This document shows positions 42,362 through 51,596 of a stretch of 64,000 bases of DNA, one piece after another. The stretch is taken from contig JAFZPP010000040.1 in the NCBI GenBank assembly GCA_017550285.1, positions 1 to 64,000 on the forward strand. The letters are read 5' to 3'. The first letter of the stretch is position 1. Every line of letters starts with the position of its first letter. The notes under the pieces are model-generated. The model made no database searches, was not told the origin of the DNA, and saw nothing but the letters and a program-made list of their open reading frames with translations. The translations under genes and the position numbers were made by a program. Source of the DNA: Oscillospiraceae bacterium. GTDB lineage: Bacteria; Bacillota; Clostridia; Oscillospirales; Ruminococcaceae.

Positions 42362-43827
42362 ACGCCCGCCTCCATGATCTGATAGATTTTCGGGATATCA
42401 AGGCTCTGCCGCACGGTATCCGCGAGGCAGTCAAGCTGCCTATCGCGGTGTGTCCGGCGGTCTTCCGCTGCACCCTGATATTGCAGTCCCTTTGCAGAAT
42501 ACAGCGCCCGAATCAGCGCACCGGAAACCTCCGCGCTGTCAAATATTCCGTGTACATAGCAGCCGCCGATACTGCCGCAGAAGCAGCCGCCGCGGTCAGT
42601 CAGCGGGGAGGCTTCGGTTTCTGTCATGCCCATGTGAACCTCATAACCGTCATACCGCGCATGAGACAGACAGGAGAAGAAGCCTTGTATTTCGCAGAAT
42701 TGACCTTCTGTGCGCGTCTGCGTTTTATCTGAATGAAAAACTGTCTGACAGGGCAGCAAGCCGAGCCCGCGGATGCTGCCGCCGCATTCAGTTTTATCCG
42801 GATCGGCGATTTCCGCGCCGAGCATCTGATATCCGCCGCAGATGCCGAATATCGGAAATCCGCGTCCTGCAAGGGATAAGACCGCCTGTTCCATACCGGT
42901 TTGACGCATCCACTGCATATCCGAAATCGTACTTTTTGTGCCGGGCAATATCAGCAGATCGGGATTGCCGAGCTGTTCCGGTTTGGTGACATACCGGACG
43001 GATACGCCGGAATACTGCAAAAATACGTCAAAATCCGAGAAATTGGAAATCTTCGGAAAGCGAATCACGGCGATGTCGATGATGCCGGTATTCTGTGCTT
43101 TGTCCAGCCGCTGCGAGAGGCTGTCCTCATCCTCAAGATCATGTATCATATACGGCACGACGCCGAGCACCGGCAGACCGCTTTTCTGTTCAAGAATTGA
43201 AATGCCGTCCGTAAACAGTCGGCGGTCGCCGCGAAACCGGTTGACAATCAGCCCTTTGACAAACGCCTGTTCCTCCGGCTCCAACAGCGAAAAAGTGCCG
43301 AGAAGCTGCGCAAATACGCCGCCGCAGTCAATATCTCCGACGAGCAGAACCGGAATCCGCAGCATCTGAGCAAGCCCCATATTGACGATGTCATCCTGCT
43401 TGAGATTCAGCTCGACCGGACTGCCGGCACCCTCGACCGCGATGATGTCATACTGCGCGGAAAGCTGTTCATAGGCGCTGCGAATATCCGGCAGAAAATC
43501 CTTTTTTCGTCGGAAATACTCTGCCGCCCGCATATTGCCGCGCACTTTGCCGTTGACGATCACCTGCGAACCGATGTCCGTTGTCGGTTTCAGCAGAATG
43601 GGGTTCATCAGCGCAGACGGTTCAATGCCCGCCGCCTCTGCCTGCAATGCCTGTGCTCTGCCGATCTCCAGACCGTCCGGCGTGATATAGGAATTCAGCG
43701 CCATATTCTGTGATTTGAACGGCGCGGCACGGTATCCGTCCTGTCGGAAAATGCGGCAAAGTGCGGCTGTCAGCAGACTTTTCCCGACGCCGGACATCGT
43801 TCCCTGAATCATGATCGCTTTGCTCAT
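42358..43827 (-). CDS. cbiP: Cobyric acid synthase
   Basis: 489 residues. It amidates side chains b, d, e and g of adenosylcobyrinate a,c-diamide with glutamine and ATP. The N-terminal dethiobiotin-synthetase-like domain shows IQGTMSGVGKSLLTAALCRIF, then FKSQNMALNSYITPDG and EGAGSPVELNL. The C-terminal type 1 glutaminase-like domain has the Cys nucleophile in GFPIFGICGGYQMLG and the His in GCYVHGIFDS. It is coupled by ATGA overlaps on both sides. Confidence 0.95.
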   Translation of the reverse strand: MSKAIMIQGTMSGVGKSLLTAALCRIFRQDGYRAAPFKSQNMALNSYITPDGLEIGRAQALQAEAAGIEPSALMNPILLKPTTDIGSQVIVNGKVRGNMRAAEYFRRKKDFLPDIRSAYEQLSAQYDIIAVEGAGSPVELNLKQDDIVNMGLAQMLRIPVLLVGDIDCGGVFAQLLGTFSLLEPEEQAFVKGLIVNRFRGDRRLFTDGISILEQKSGLPVLGVVPYMIHDLEDEDSLSQRLDKAQNTGIIDIAVIRFPKISNFSDFDVFLQYSGVSVRYVTKPEQLGNPDLLILPGTKSTISDMQWMRQTGMEQAVLSLAGRGFPIFGICGGYQMLGAEIADPDKTECGGSIRGLGLLPCQTVFHSDKTQTRTEGQFCEIQGFFSCLSHARYDGYEVHMGMTETEASPLTDRGGCFCGSIGGCYVHGIFDSAEVSGALIRALYSAKGLQYQGAAEDRRTHRDRQLDCLADTVRQSLDIPKIYQIMEAGV

Positions 43828-44852
43828 TTGTATTCCTCTCTGACTGCGGAGATCAACGCAGAATTTTCGTTGTGCGTGCGAACCGCAATGCGGAAATGCG
43901 CATCGGTCAGACCGTGAAAATCATCGCATTTACGTATCAAAATGCCGCGCAACTTCATGCGGTCTGCAAAATCAGACGGCGCTTTGACAAGCAAAAAATT
44001 TGCAGCGCTGTCATACACAAACAGACCTGATTTACGCAGTTCATCCGTTAAAAATGCACGCTCTGCTGTAACATATCGCACTGTTTCCGGAATCCAGTCC
44101 GGAACCTGCGATGCAGCGATGCCGGCAGCCTGTGCGGGAACGGATACGCTCCAGTACTGACCGGTTTCGCGCAGCTTTCCGGCAACCGCAGCCGAGCCGC
44201 AAAGCGCATATCCAAGCCGAATCCCCGGCATCGCATAGAGCTTCGTAAACGCATTCAGAATGATGCAATTATCATGCAAATACCGGCGCAAACTGTACTG
44301 TGCAGCATCCGCTGAAAAACGTAAAAAGCATTCATCCGACACAAGCAATGTACCGGTTTCTCTGCATCGGTCGGCAATCCTTTTCAGCAGCGCGGCCGCG
44401 ATGATCTGACCCGTCGGGTTGTTCGGCGTACACAAAAACAAAATGTCCGTTTCCGCGGAGATTGCAGATAAAATGCCGTCATCCAGCTGAAAATTCTGCG
44501 CCGGATTCAGCGGATAATCAGATATTTCGCATCCTACCTCGCGCAGCGCAAATGCATACTCGGAAAAGATCGGCGCACAGAGCAGCGCATGACGCGGATA
44601 AAAAGCGTGTGCAATGCGATATATAAGGTCAGCAGCACCGTTTCCGCAGGCAATCTGCGATGCAGGAATTGCCTCATATTTTGCAAGCGCATGCACCAGC
44701 GCCGTACATTCCGGATCCGGATAATGTACACAATTCTGCGCAGAATCCATGAGTGCTTTCCGAACTGCATCCGGCATTCCAAGCGGGTTGATATTCGCTG
44801 AAAAATCAAGTATGTTCGATGATTGATAGATATTTCCGCCGTGTGTTCTCAT
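43824..44852 (-). CDS. cobD: Threonine-phosphate decarboxylase-like PLP aminotransferase
   Basis: 342 residues of the class I/II aminotransferase fold. It would make (R)-1-amino-2-propanol phosphate for the nucleotide loop. Markers: the start MRTHGGNIYQSS and LDFSANINPLGMP, typical of CobD; CTPNNPTGQ; VSDECFLRFS; and the PLP-lysine region LNAFTKLYAMPGIRLGYALC. This is the Salmonella-style CobD (decarboxylase), not the synthase also called CobD. It lies between cbiB, whose product uses this compound, and cbiP. Confidence 0.9.
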   Translation of the reverse strand: MRTHGGNIYQSSNILDFSANINPLGMPDAVRKALMDSAQNCVHYPDPECTALVHALAKYEAIPASQIACGNGAADLIYRIAHAFYPRHALLCAPIFSEYAFALREVGCEISDYPLNPAQNFQLDDGILSAISAETDILFLCTPNNPTGQIIAAALLKRIADRCRETGTLLVSDECFLRFSADAAQYSLRRYLHDNCIILNAFTKLYAMPGIRLGYALCGSAAVAGKLRETGQYWSVSVPAQAAGIAASQVPDWIPETVRYVTAERAFLTDELRKSGLFVYDSAANFLLVKAPSDFADRMKLRGILIRKCDDFHGLTDAHFRIAVRTHNENSALISAVREEYK

Positions 44853-45817
44853 AAAAATAAAACTCCAATGATCAGACAGCGCACAGCCGCCGCGATCAGC
44901 AGCATCAGGACGGATGTACCGTACATCAGCCGGTTCGCGCGCCGGATATCCGCCGGTTCAATCGGTCGGTCATCATCGCCGATATACGGTTTTTTGTGAA
45001 GCACCCCGAAATACCACGCATCACCCGCAAGCCGCAGATGCAACGCGCCGGCACAGGCGGATTCGGTCTGTGCAGAATTCGGACTAGCGTGCTTTCTGCG
45101 ATCACGCCGCCAGATACGGAACGCATTTTTTGCATCCAGACGCAGCACCGGACAAACCGCGATCATCAGCAAAGCCGACAGACGCGACGGAATAAAATTC
45201 AGCACATCATCAAGCCTTGCTGCGCATTTTCCAAGCTCTTCATACGTTTCATTTCGATAACCGATCATGGAATCCATTGTGTTCGCCGCTTTATAAAAGA
45301 ACCCGCCGGCAGCACCGCCGAGCGCAATATAAAACAAAGGAGCCGTCACGCCGTCGGAGGTGTTTTCGGCAACTGTTTCGACTGCCGCACGAATGATTCC
45401 GTCACGGTCCAGCACTGCCGTATCCCGACCGACAATCATCGAGACAGCCTTTCTCGCGGCTTCTGTATCACCGGTTTCGACAGCGCGGCAGACCTTCATG
45501 CTCTCATCACGAAGATTGCGGGCTGCCAGCAGATAACAGATCAGAATGCTCTCTGCAATGATACCGAAAATCAGATGAAACCGATAGCAAAGCAGCAAAA
45601 GTGCAAGCGGAATCAATGCAGATACGAGCAGAACAATCAGCACAAGAATCAATCCGCCTCTGCGCAGTCTGCTGCATTTCTTACGTATGATGCGCTCCAA
45701 TCCTGCAATCATTCTGCCGATCAGGCGAATCGGATGCGGAAAATTGTAAGGGTCACCGATGCAGGCATCGAGCAGAAAACCGATGAGCAGCGGCAGTGCA
45801 GGTATCAGATATTTCAT
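44849..45817 (-). CDS. cbiB: Adenosylcobinamide-phosphate synthase
   Basis: A 322-residue inner-membrane protein with several helices. It joins the aminopropanol side chain to cobyric acid. Landmarks: the start LIGFLLDACIGDPYNFPHPI, then AAVETVAENTSDGVTAPLFY, NTMDSMIGYRNETYEELGKC and RLDDVLNFIPSRLSALLM. The tail is slightly variable, ending in a C-terminal membrane helix. It overlaps the aminotransferase gene by 4 bp. Confidence 0.95.
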   Translation of the reverse strand: MKYLIPALPLLIGFLLDACIGDPYNFPHPIRLIGRMIAGLERIIRKKCSRLRRGGLILVLIVLLVSALIPLALLLLCYRFHLIFGIIAESILICYLLAARNLRDESMKVCRAVETGDTEAARKAVSMIVGRDTAVLDRDGIIRAAVETVAENTSDGVTAPLFYIALGGAAGGFFYKAANTMDSMIGYRNETYEELGKCAARLDDVLNFIPSRLSALLMIAVCPVLRLDAKNAFRIWRRDRRKHASPNSAQTESACAGALHLRLAGDAWYFGVLHKKPYIGDDDRPIEPADIRRANRLMYGTSVLMLLIAAAVRCLIIGVLFL

Positions 45818-45818
45818 G

Positions 45819-46379
45819 CTACAGCTTCTCCGGATTCGTCAGATTTGTTCCGTCAAATGCACACAGCCAGCCATGCGCATTGTCTGTCATCCAGCCAAAA
45901 TAATCACGGTGCGGCAGGGAGAATTGTGACAATATTGCCATAATCGTGCCGCCGTGCACAACCAGTGCAATGCTGTCTGCATCCGCATATTCGCTGACGG
46001 TCTGCCGGAAACCGTTGCAGCATCTCAAACGGAAATCATCCGGTGATTCACCGTTCGGAAACGGCATTGTCCCGCCGCTGTCAATCCAAGCCTGATACAG
46101 CGGATCTCCATTGAGCGCAGCATAATTCTTTCCCTCAAAGTCCCCGAAATCGCATTCACGAAATGCATCTTGAATGTGTATTTTTTGTTCGGGGAACAAG
46201 ATCGCAGATGTTTGCAGACAACGCTGCATCGGGCTGCTGACAAGTACGCTGCACCGCGGATAAGCGCAATGCTGCAATGATGCGATACCCTCCGGACAAA
46301 GCGGTTCATCCGTGCGTCCGATATAGCTTTTTTCCAGATTGCCGGCTGTCTTTCCGTGCCGAATCAGAAGTATTTTCAC
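45819..46379 (-). CDS. cobC: Histidine phosphatase, probable alpha-ribazole phosphatase
   Basis: 186 residues. The GTG at 46379 is chosen because AAGGGAG precedes it and the histidine phosphatase core begins at once (VKILLIRHGKTAGN). The longer open frame to 46589 only runs antisense-like through the neighbouring gene. Catalytic pieces: RHG with the phospho-accepting His, E in FRECDFGDFEGKNY, and the second His in IALVVHGGTIMAIL. It is placed between cbiB and a cobU-like gene and overlaps the latter by about 74 bp, so a role in the nucleotide loop is likely. Confidence 0.88.
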   Translation of the reverse strand: MKILLIRHGKTAGNLEKSYIGRTDEPLCPEGIASLQHCAYPRCSVLVSSPMQRCLQTSAILFPEQKIHIQDAFRECDFGDFEGKNYAALNGDPLYQAWIDSGGTMPFPNGESPDDFRLRCCNGFRQTVSEYADADSIALVVHGGTIMAILSQFSLPHRDYFGWMTDNAHGWLCAFDGTNLTNPEKL

Positions 46380-46758
46380 GTAATTCTCCCTTGAGTGCAA
46401 TCGGAATCCCGCACACCAGCCAAATGACAGTTTTCGCGTTTTCTGCCAGAATGCAGCCTGCCCGTCCGACCGTTTCGCGCCATATCCGTTCTGATTTGTC
46501 CATGGGTATGATGCCGCTCCCAATCTCATCCAGCAGCACGATACACGCCGGATTCTCCCTGCAAAGCGCTGCTGTGAAGACTTCTGCATCTCTGCCGGAC
46601 GTCATAAGCCGCCGCACAAGAATATGATAATTTGTCAGTATCTTCGCGGATTTTGCAGCATCAAATTCACAGTCTGCACCGTCCGTGACTGTATATGGGA
46701 AATGCGCCTGCGCATATGCCGTTTTCCCCTGATATGCACCGCCCGTTATCAGAATCAT
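46306..46758 (-). CDS. Second CobU-like P-loop protein
   Basis: 150 residues, related to adenosylcobinamide kinase/guanylyltransferase but divergent. The P-loop is GGAYQGKTAYAQ and there is a C-terminal IWLVCGIPIALKGE strand as in CobU, but the middle is shorter than in the true cobU at 47530. ILTNYHILVRRLMTSGRD and IVLLDEIGSGIIPMDKSER stand where CobU has its GMP-carrying and DEG-type residues. The 3' end overlaps the cobC start. It may be a second kinase or a corrinoid-remodelling variant; activity is uncertain. Confidence 0.7.
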   Translation of the reverse strand: MILITGGAYQGKTAYAQAHFPYTVTDGADCEFDAAKSAKILTNYHILVRRLMTSGRDAEVFTAALCRENPACIVLLDEIGSGIIPMDKSERIWRETVGRAGCILAENAKTVIWLVCGIPIALKGELRENTSDSARKDSRQSGKKLYRTHG

Positions 46759-47525
46759 GTCAATCCCTCCGTGAGGATTCCGGTCAGAACAGCTGCCGCA
46801 AGCATTGCGATCTCACTAAGCTGTAAAAACCAGCCGCAGAGGTCGCCGGTTGTTCCGCCGAAATCCTTGTATGCGATATAGCGGTAATACAGGAAGCACA
46901 GAACGGCACTTCCAAGCGCCGCACAGCCCTGCGCATAGCCTGCATAAATCATAACCGCGAATGCCGCGGCAGCAAATACACTGACCATGCCGACCGTAAC
47001 AGAACGATGCGACGGCTTGACAAAATCCTGCAAGGTTCCGTTCTTTTTGGCACAGCGAAAGGTAACCGCGGACAATCCGCTGAATGCACGGGAAAGCACA
47101 TATCCGCACGCAATGACTGTTGTGTTTCGGATATCGGAAATCTGCGTAAACAGGGCTGTTTGCAGGATCAGATACAGGCAGACGCGAATCACGGCAAAGG
47201 AACCGATATGCGGATCAGACATGATTTTGAGCCGCTTTTCTTTGTCCGCATAGGACGCGCGCGCATCTGTCACATCGCAGAAACCGTCAAGGTGGATGCC
47301 GCCCGTAATCAGTACCGGCAGCAGCACGGCAACCGCAGCAAACAGCATTTGTCCGCATTGAAACCGCGTGCAGAACATCCGCCAAAGCAGCAGCAAGCCG
47401 CCGATCACCGCGCCGATCAGCGGGAACCAGCCGAGAGCATAACGGCGGTTTTCCTCTTTCCATTTAACCTGCGGCATGGGAATCCGCGAGTACATCAGAA
47501 ACGCGGAAATCAGTGATTTCAGCAT
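46755..47525 (-). CDS. cobS: Adenosylcobinamide-GDP ribazoletransferase (cobalamin synthase)
   Basis: A 256-residue membrane protein with about six helices. It joins alpha-ribazole to adenosylcobinamide-GDP. Landmarks: LISAFLMYSRIPMP at the start, the LDGFCDVTDA motif with catalytic Asp residues, KIMSDPHIGSFAVI, and YKDFGGTTGDLCGW near the end. It sits between the two cobU-type genes with tight spacing. Confidence 0.95.
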   Translation of the reverse strand: MLKSLISAFLMYSRIPMPQVKWKEENRRYALGWFPLIGAVIGGLLLLWRMFCTRFQCGQMLFAAVAVLLPVLITGGIHLDGFCDVTDARASYADKEKRLKIMSDPHIGSFAVIRVCLYLILQTALFTQISDIRNTTVIACGYVLSRAFSGLSAVTFRCAKKNGTLQDFVKPSHRSVTVGMVSVFAAAAFAVMIYAGYAQGCAALGSAVLCFLYYRYIAYKDFGGTTGDLCGWFLQLSEIAMLAAAVLTGILTEGLT

Positions 47526-47529
47526 GAAT

Positions 47530-48039
47530 TCACCCCTTTACCATGACCGGAATGCCGTATACGCATTCGATCACTTTATCAGCATTTGCTGCGATTTTCT
47601 GATTGATGATCCCCAGCGCGGCAAGATAAGCAGCCGTTGCTGCATCATACGCGATGCCGTCGCTCCCGACCTGATTGGTCACAATCACTAGCAGATTGAT
47701 TCTCCGGTGCAGGCGCAGGATATCAGAAACAATTTTGTCCGTGCAATCGGTGATTTTGCTGCCTTGAAACATCTCATTTGCAAGGAGATTGCCCATGCAT
47801 TCCAGCAGAACCGCACTGCGCTCCGGTATTTCGGCACGGTCAATATCCCTAAACCGTTCAACTGTTAGAAAGCCTTTATCTGCACGCATTTTACGGTGCC
47901 GTTCGATTGCTGAAAATGCATCATCACCGTATGGCAGCATGGTCGCAAGATATATTTTTTGTTCGCTGCGTTCAGCAAACAGCGACTCAGCATAGCGTGA
48001 TTTGCCGCATTTCGAGCCGCCTGTCACCAGAATCATCAT
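47530..48039 (-). CDS. cobU: Adenosylcobinamide kinase/guanylyltransferase
   Basis: 169 residues, full family length. P-loop GGSKCGKSRYAESL. IYLATMLPYGDDAFSAIERHRKMRADKGF carries the His that forms the GMP intermediate. LLECMGNLLANEMF and VIVTNQVGSDGIAYDAATAAY follow, then VIECVYGIPVMVKG. It overlaps cobT by 4 bp and is the canonical copy of the two cobU-type genes. Confidence 0.93.
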   Translation of the reverse strand: MMILVTGGSKCGKSRYAESLFAERSEQKIYLATMLPYGDDAFSAIERHRKMRADKGFLTVERFRDIDRAEIPERSAVLLECMGNLLANEMFQGSKITDCTDKIVSDILRLHRRINLLVIVTNQVGSDGIAYDAATAAYLAALGIINQKIAANADKVIECVYGIPVMVKG

Positions 48040-49085
48040 GACAGCTCCCGATACCCTTCTATGTTTTCTTCTTCAAATGTATGTGCATGCCGGTACAGCG
48101 CAAGTGCGCCGTCGAGCAGCGGCAGAAGCAGCAGTCCGCCCGTACCTTCGCCGAGCCGCAGTCCGGCGTCAATCACCGGTTTCAGACGCATCATATGCAG
48201 CAGACCGCTTGCCGCAGGCTCGCCGGAGCAGTGGCTTGCAAGCATATATTCCGCACAGACAGGTCTGATCTGATATGCAATCGCCGCCGCAGCCGCAGAA
48301 ATCACACCGTCAATAATGACAGGCACATGATACACCGCTCCGCCGAGAAACATTCCTGTCATGCCGGCAATCTCCAGACCGCCGAGCGTTTGCAGCAGAT
48401 GCAGCGGACGGTCTGCTGACGGCTGATGCAATTCGATGCCGCGCCGGATCACACTGATTTTTCGACGCAAGCCTTCATCAGTCAGACCGGAGCCTCTGCC
48501 CGTGACCGTTTCCGGCATCATTTCGAGCAATACCGATGCAATCGCGGAAGCAGGCGTCGTATTGCCGATGCCCATTTCTCCGGATACGATGATCTGCGTA
48601 CCGGATGCTTTGAGTTCCCGCACAATATCCATGCCGGTGATGATCGACGATGTCATCTGTTCTTCGGTCATGGCGGGCTCTATTGTAAAATTCCGCGTGC
48701 CGCATGCCGTTTTCTTTTGTGTGATTTTATTTGTATCTGCGTCTGTTTTCATGCCGATATCCACTGCGGTGACATCGGCATGAACTGTATTCGCTACCGC
48801 ATTGACATTGGAAGTTCCCTCCGCAATCGCTTTCGCACAGACCGCAGTCACCTCACTGCCGCACTGCGTCACGCCCTCCGCAACAATGCCGTGATCGGCA
48901 CAGAAAATCACCGCAGTCCGGTTTGTAATATCGACCGCAGCAGTACCTTGTATCGCTGCGATCTTTTGTATCATTTCTTCCAGCACGCCGAAGCTGCCGA
49001 GCGGTTTTGCAATGCTGTCCCAATATGATTTTGCTGCAAGATATGCAGTATGATCCGGTGCTTTAATCTGCTGAATACGATTCAT
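48036..49085 (-). CDS. cobT: Nicotinate-nucleotide-dimethylbenzimidazole phosphoribosyltransferase
   Basis: 349 residues. It activates the lower ligand base as alpha-ribazole phosphate. ATG 49085 with GGAGG upstream is preferred to 49118. Landmarks: KPLGSFGVLEE, VIFCADHGIVAEGVTQCGSEVT, GEMGIGNTTPASAIASVLL, GSGLTDEGLRRK, EIAGMTGMFLGG, and EGTGGLLLLPLLDGAL with the catalytic Glu region. It overlaps cbiA by 23 bp. Confidence 0.95.
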   Translation of the reverse strand: MNRIQQIKAPDHTAYLAAKSYWDSIAKPLGSFGVLEEMIQKIAAIQGTAAVDITNRTAVIFCADHGIVAEGVTQCGSEVTAVCAKAIAEGTSNVNAVANTVHADVTAVDIGMKTDADTNKITQKKTACGTRNFTIEPAMTEEQMTSSIITGMDIVRELKASGTQIIVSGEMGIGNTTPASAIASVLLEMMPETVTGRGSGLTDEGLRRKISVIRRGIELHQPSADRPLHLLQTLGGLEIAGMTGMFLGGAVYHVPVIIDGVISAAAAAIAYQIRPVCAEYMLASHCSGEPAASGLLHMMRLKPVIDAGLRLGEGTGGLLLLPLLDGALALYRHAHTFEEENIEGYRELS

Positions 49086-50409
49086 CTTTTCCTCCGTATT
49101 TTGCGCAGGCGGCTGCAAATTTCAGTGCAGCGCGGATATCCGACATGAAATACAGATGCGGAAATCCTGCATACATTGTATCGCTGACATGACAGCATTC
49201 CCATGTTCTGCCGTCCGCTTTGGATGCGGTAAAGCCCGTACCCGCATTCGGGCAGTCCCAGTAATGAAATTCATGTGCTTTCAGCAAATCTCCGGCATTG
49301 CAGAGCAGGTTATCCGAATGCGCCTGCATGGTCACATAGCCAAAGCGCTGCAATTTTTTTGTCGGATAAGCTGTCCCGTCTATGACGCCTGCCATTTCAT
49401 AATTCGTGCCGGATTCGATCTGTATCGTATCATGCAGATACATAAATCCGCCGCACTCCGCAATGACCGGCATTCCTGCATGCACTGCATTTCGGATATC
49501 GGCAAGCATGGTTTGATTTTCCGAAAGCTGCGCTGCGTAAAGCTCCGGATATCCGCCGCAGAGCAGCAGCCCGTCCGCTTCCGGCAGATGCGCATCGGCA
49601 AGGGGCGAAAAATACCGCAGCGCACATCCGATCTCGCGCAGCAGCGAAAGATTTTCCTCATACAGAAAACAGAATGCCTTGTCTCGCGCAACCGCGATCA
49701 CAGGTTCGGATTTCAGCTTCGGGACTGCCGTTTTCCGGTATTCCGGCAAAGCGCCGCATTCGGTTTCCAGCATTTTATCAAGCAGAATATGCTGTGCAGC
49801 AAGAAAACCGAGCGCATTCATTTTCTCCTGAATTCCGGCAATCTCAGACACCGTGACAAGCCCTAAATGCCTGCTTTCAAGGGTATATTCATGTGCCGGA
49901 AGACAGCCGAAATATGCCGTATGCAGTTTTCTGCAAAGTTCCTCTGCAAACGGAACAAGCCGCAGCGGGAGCTTATTGAATATGAATCCGGCAATGCGGT
50001 TCGGCGTCTGATAACGTAAAAATCCCTGCATCACCGCGCCGATCGACTCCTTCATGCCGCGACAGTTCAGCACGAGAACCACCGGTGTTTCCGTCATTTC
50101 GGAGATTCGGTAAGCAGAACCCTCGCCGCCGTCGTAGAATCCCATGACGCCTTCGATCACGGCAATTTCCGCTTTCAGATTGCCTCTTTCAAGCACATGA
50201 CAAAGCATATCGCGGTCACAGAAAAAGCTGTCGAGATTGTGCGAGGGCGTACCGAGAATTTCACGGTAAAACATCGGGTCAATGTAATCCGGTCCGCATT
50301 TGAACGCCGAAGCCTTGACGCCCCGCTGTCGAAGCGCGGACAGCACCGCACAGGTCACAGTTGTTTTCCCGCAGCCGCTGCCGATTCCTGCAATCATAAT
50401 CCGTTGCAT
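49063..50409 (-). CDS. cbiA: Cobyrinic acid a,c-diamide synthase
   Basis: 448 residues. It amidates the a and c side chains of cobyrinate. The N-terminal ATP-binding domain begins IMIAGIGSGCGKTTVTCAVL, with KCGPDYIDPMFY and VIEGVMGFYDGGEG. The C-terminal glutamine amidotransferase-like domain has LPEADGLLLCGGYPELYAAQ, the nucleophile Cys in PVIAECGGFMYL, and HEFHYWD. It overlaps cbiET by 16 bp. Confidence 0.94.
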   Translation of the reverse strand: MQRIMIAGIGSGCGKTTVTCAVLSALRQRGVKASAFKCGPDYIDPMFYREILGTPSHNLDSFFCDRDMLCHVLERGNLKAEIAVIEGVMGFYDGGEGSAYRISEMTETPVVLVLNCRGMKESIGAVMQGFLRYQTPNRIAGFIFNKLPLRLVPFAEELCRKLHTAYFGCLPAHEYTLESRHLGLVTVSEIAGIQEKMNALGFLAAQHILLDKMLETECGALPEYRKTAVPKLKSEPVIAVARDKAFCFLYEENLSLLREIGCALRYFSPLADAHLPEADGLLLCGGYPELYAAQLSENQTMLADIRNAVHAGMPVIAECGGFMYLHDTIQIESGTNYEMAGVIDGTAYPTKKLQRFGYVTMQAHSDNLLCNAGDLLKAHEFHYWDCPNAGTGFTASKADGRTWECCHVSDTMYAGFPHLYFMSDIRAALKFAAACAKYGGKDESYSAD

Positions 50410-51596
50410 TTGAAACCTCCCGAAAGCAGATAAACCGGATTCTGCGCGTCAAACATTGTGTGCGAACCGACCTTTTTCGTTCGTGTCACAGCAATCTGCA
50501 CAGCATCAAATTCATCACAAAACTGCGAAAAAAGATTCGTCGCCTGTGAAAGCGTTTCCAGAGATACCGCAGTCATTACGACCTTTGCATGCGGATTTTT
50601 ATGCATGACCGCAGCAAAAATCTCCGGCAGATTTCCGCGTGAACCCCCGATAAAAACGGCATTCGGTGCAGGATAATCATGCAGGATATCCGGACAGATT
50701 CCGGCAGCCGCCGTGATATTGTCGCAGGAGAATTTCTGCGCATTCTGCATTGTCAGACGCACGGCATCCGCATTCTGATCGAATGCAAAAACCTGCCCGT
50801 CCGGACAGCAGAACGCCGCTTCAATCGAAACCGAGCCTGTTCCGCAGCCGATATCCCAGCAGATGCCGCCGCGGTGAATCTGCATGGCTGCAACCGCATT
50901 GCAGCGCACCTCTGCTTTCGTCATCGGAATATTCCCTCGGATAAAATCAGCATCCGGAATTGCAGACGGAATGTACCGTAAATGATCCGGATTCACGGCA
51001 ATCAGAACAGACAGTGTTTCGTCAGGTAATGCGAGAAAATCAGACGGATTCCCGTGCATGATTGTTTCATTTTTGTAACCGAGATTCATCCCGATATGCA
51101 CCTGAATATCAGCCAGACCGTACTCACAGAGCCGCTGACAAACCTGTGCAGCAGTCATATCTCCGCCAAGCAGAAAAAAACAGTACGGATTCATTTTTGC
51201 ATGAACTGCGATATTGGATTTTACGCCGTGCAGAGAGAAAAACTGCATATTTTCGTATGAAATCCCGCATTTGGCGCTGAATGCCGACATGGACGAAACA
51301 CCGGGCAGCACCGTCACATCCATATCATCAAGCAGCGGAAGGAGATTTCTTGCACCGCTGAAAAATCCGCTGTCACCCGAAAACAGCACGGCAGCACACG
51401 CCGCCGGACTGTTCCGCAGCGCCTCGGCAATGCGTTCCGCCTGATACAGATATACAAGCTGTTTGCCGGAATCCGCATACGGTTCCAGCATCCGCTTCGC
51501 ACCGATCAGCAGCTCCGCCCGACCGATTGCTTCGGCAGCCTCAGCGGTCAGAGTACGGCAGCCGTCCGTGCCGGTTCCCGTCAGATAAACCTTCAT
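50394..51596 (-). CDS. cbiET: Fused cobalt-precorrin-7 (C5)- and C15-methyltransferase
   Basis: 400 residues combining CbiE (about 1-200) and CbiT (about 205-395). The CbiE part starts VYLTGTGTDGCRTLTAEAAE and has VLFSGDSGFFSGA and VLPGVSSMSAFSAKCG. The CbiT part begins IRGNIPMTKAEVRCNAV and has the SAM-binding ICWDIGCGTGSVSIEAAF and decarboxylase-associated FIGGSRGNLPEIF. The fusion matches CobL of the aerobic pathway in layout. Coupled by ATGA to the cbiJ stop. Confidence 0.93.
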   Translation of the reverse strand: MKVYLTGTGTDGCRTLTAEAAEAIGRAELLIGAKRMLEPYADSGKQLVYLYQAERIAEALRNSPAACAAVLFSGDSGFFSGARNLLPLLDDMDVTVLPGVSSMSAFSAKCGISYENMQFFSLHGVKSNIAVHAKMNPYCFFLLGGDMTAAQVCQRLCEYGLADIQVHIGMNLGYKNETIMHGNPSDFLALPDETLSVLIAVNPDHLRYIPSAIPDADFIRGNIPMTKAEVRCNAVAAMQIHRGGICWDIGCGTGSVSIEAAFCCPDGQVFAFDQNADAVRLTMQNAQKFSCDNITAAAGICPDILHDYPAPNAVFIGGSRGNLPEIFAAVMHKNPHAKVVMTAVSLETLSQATNLFSQFCDEFDAVQIAVTRTKKVGSHTMFDAQNPVYLLSGGFKCNGL

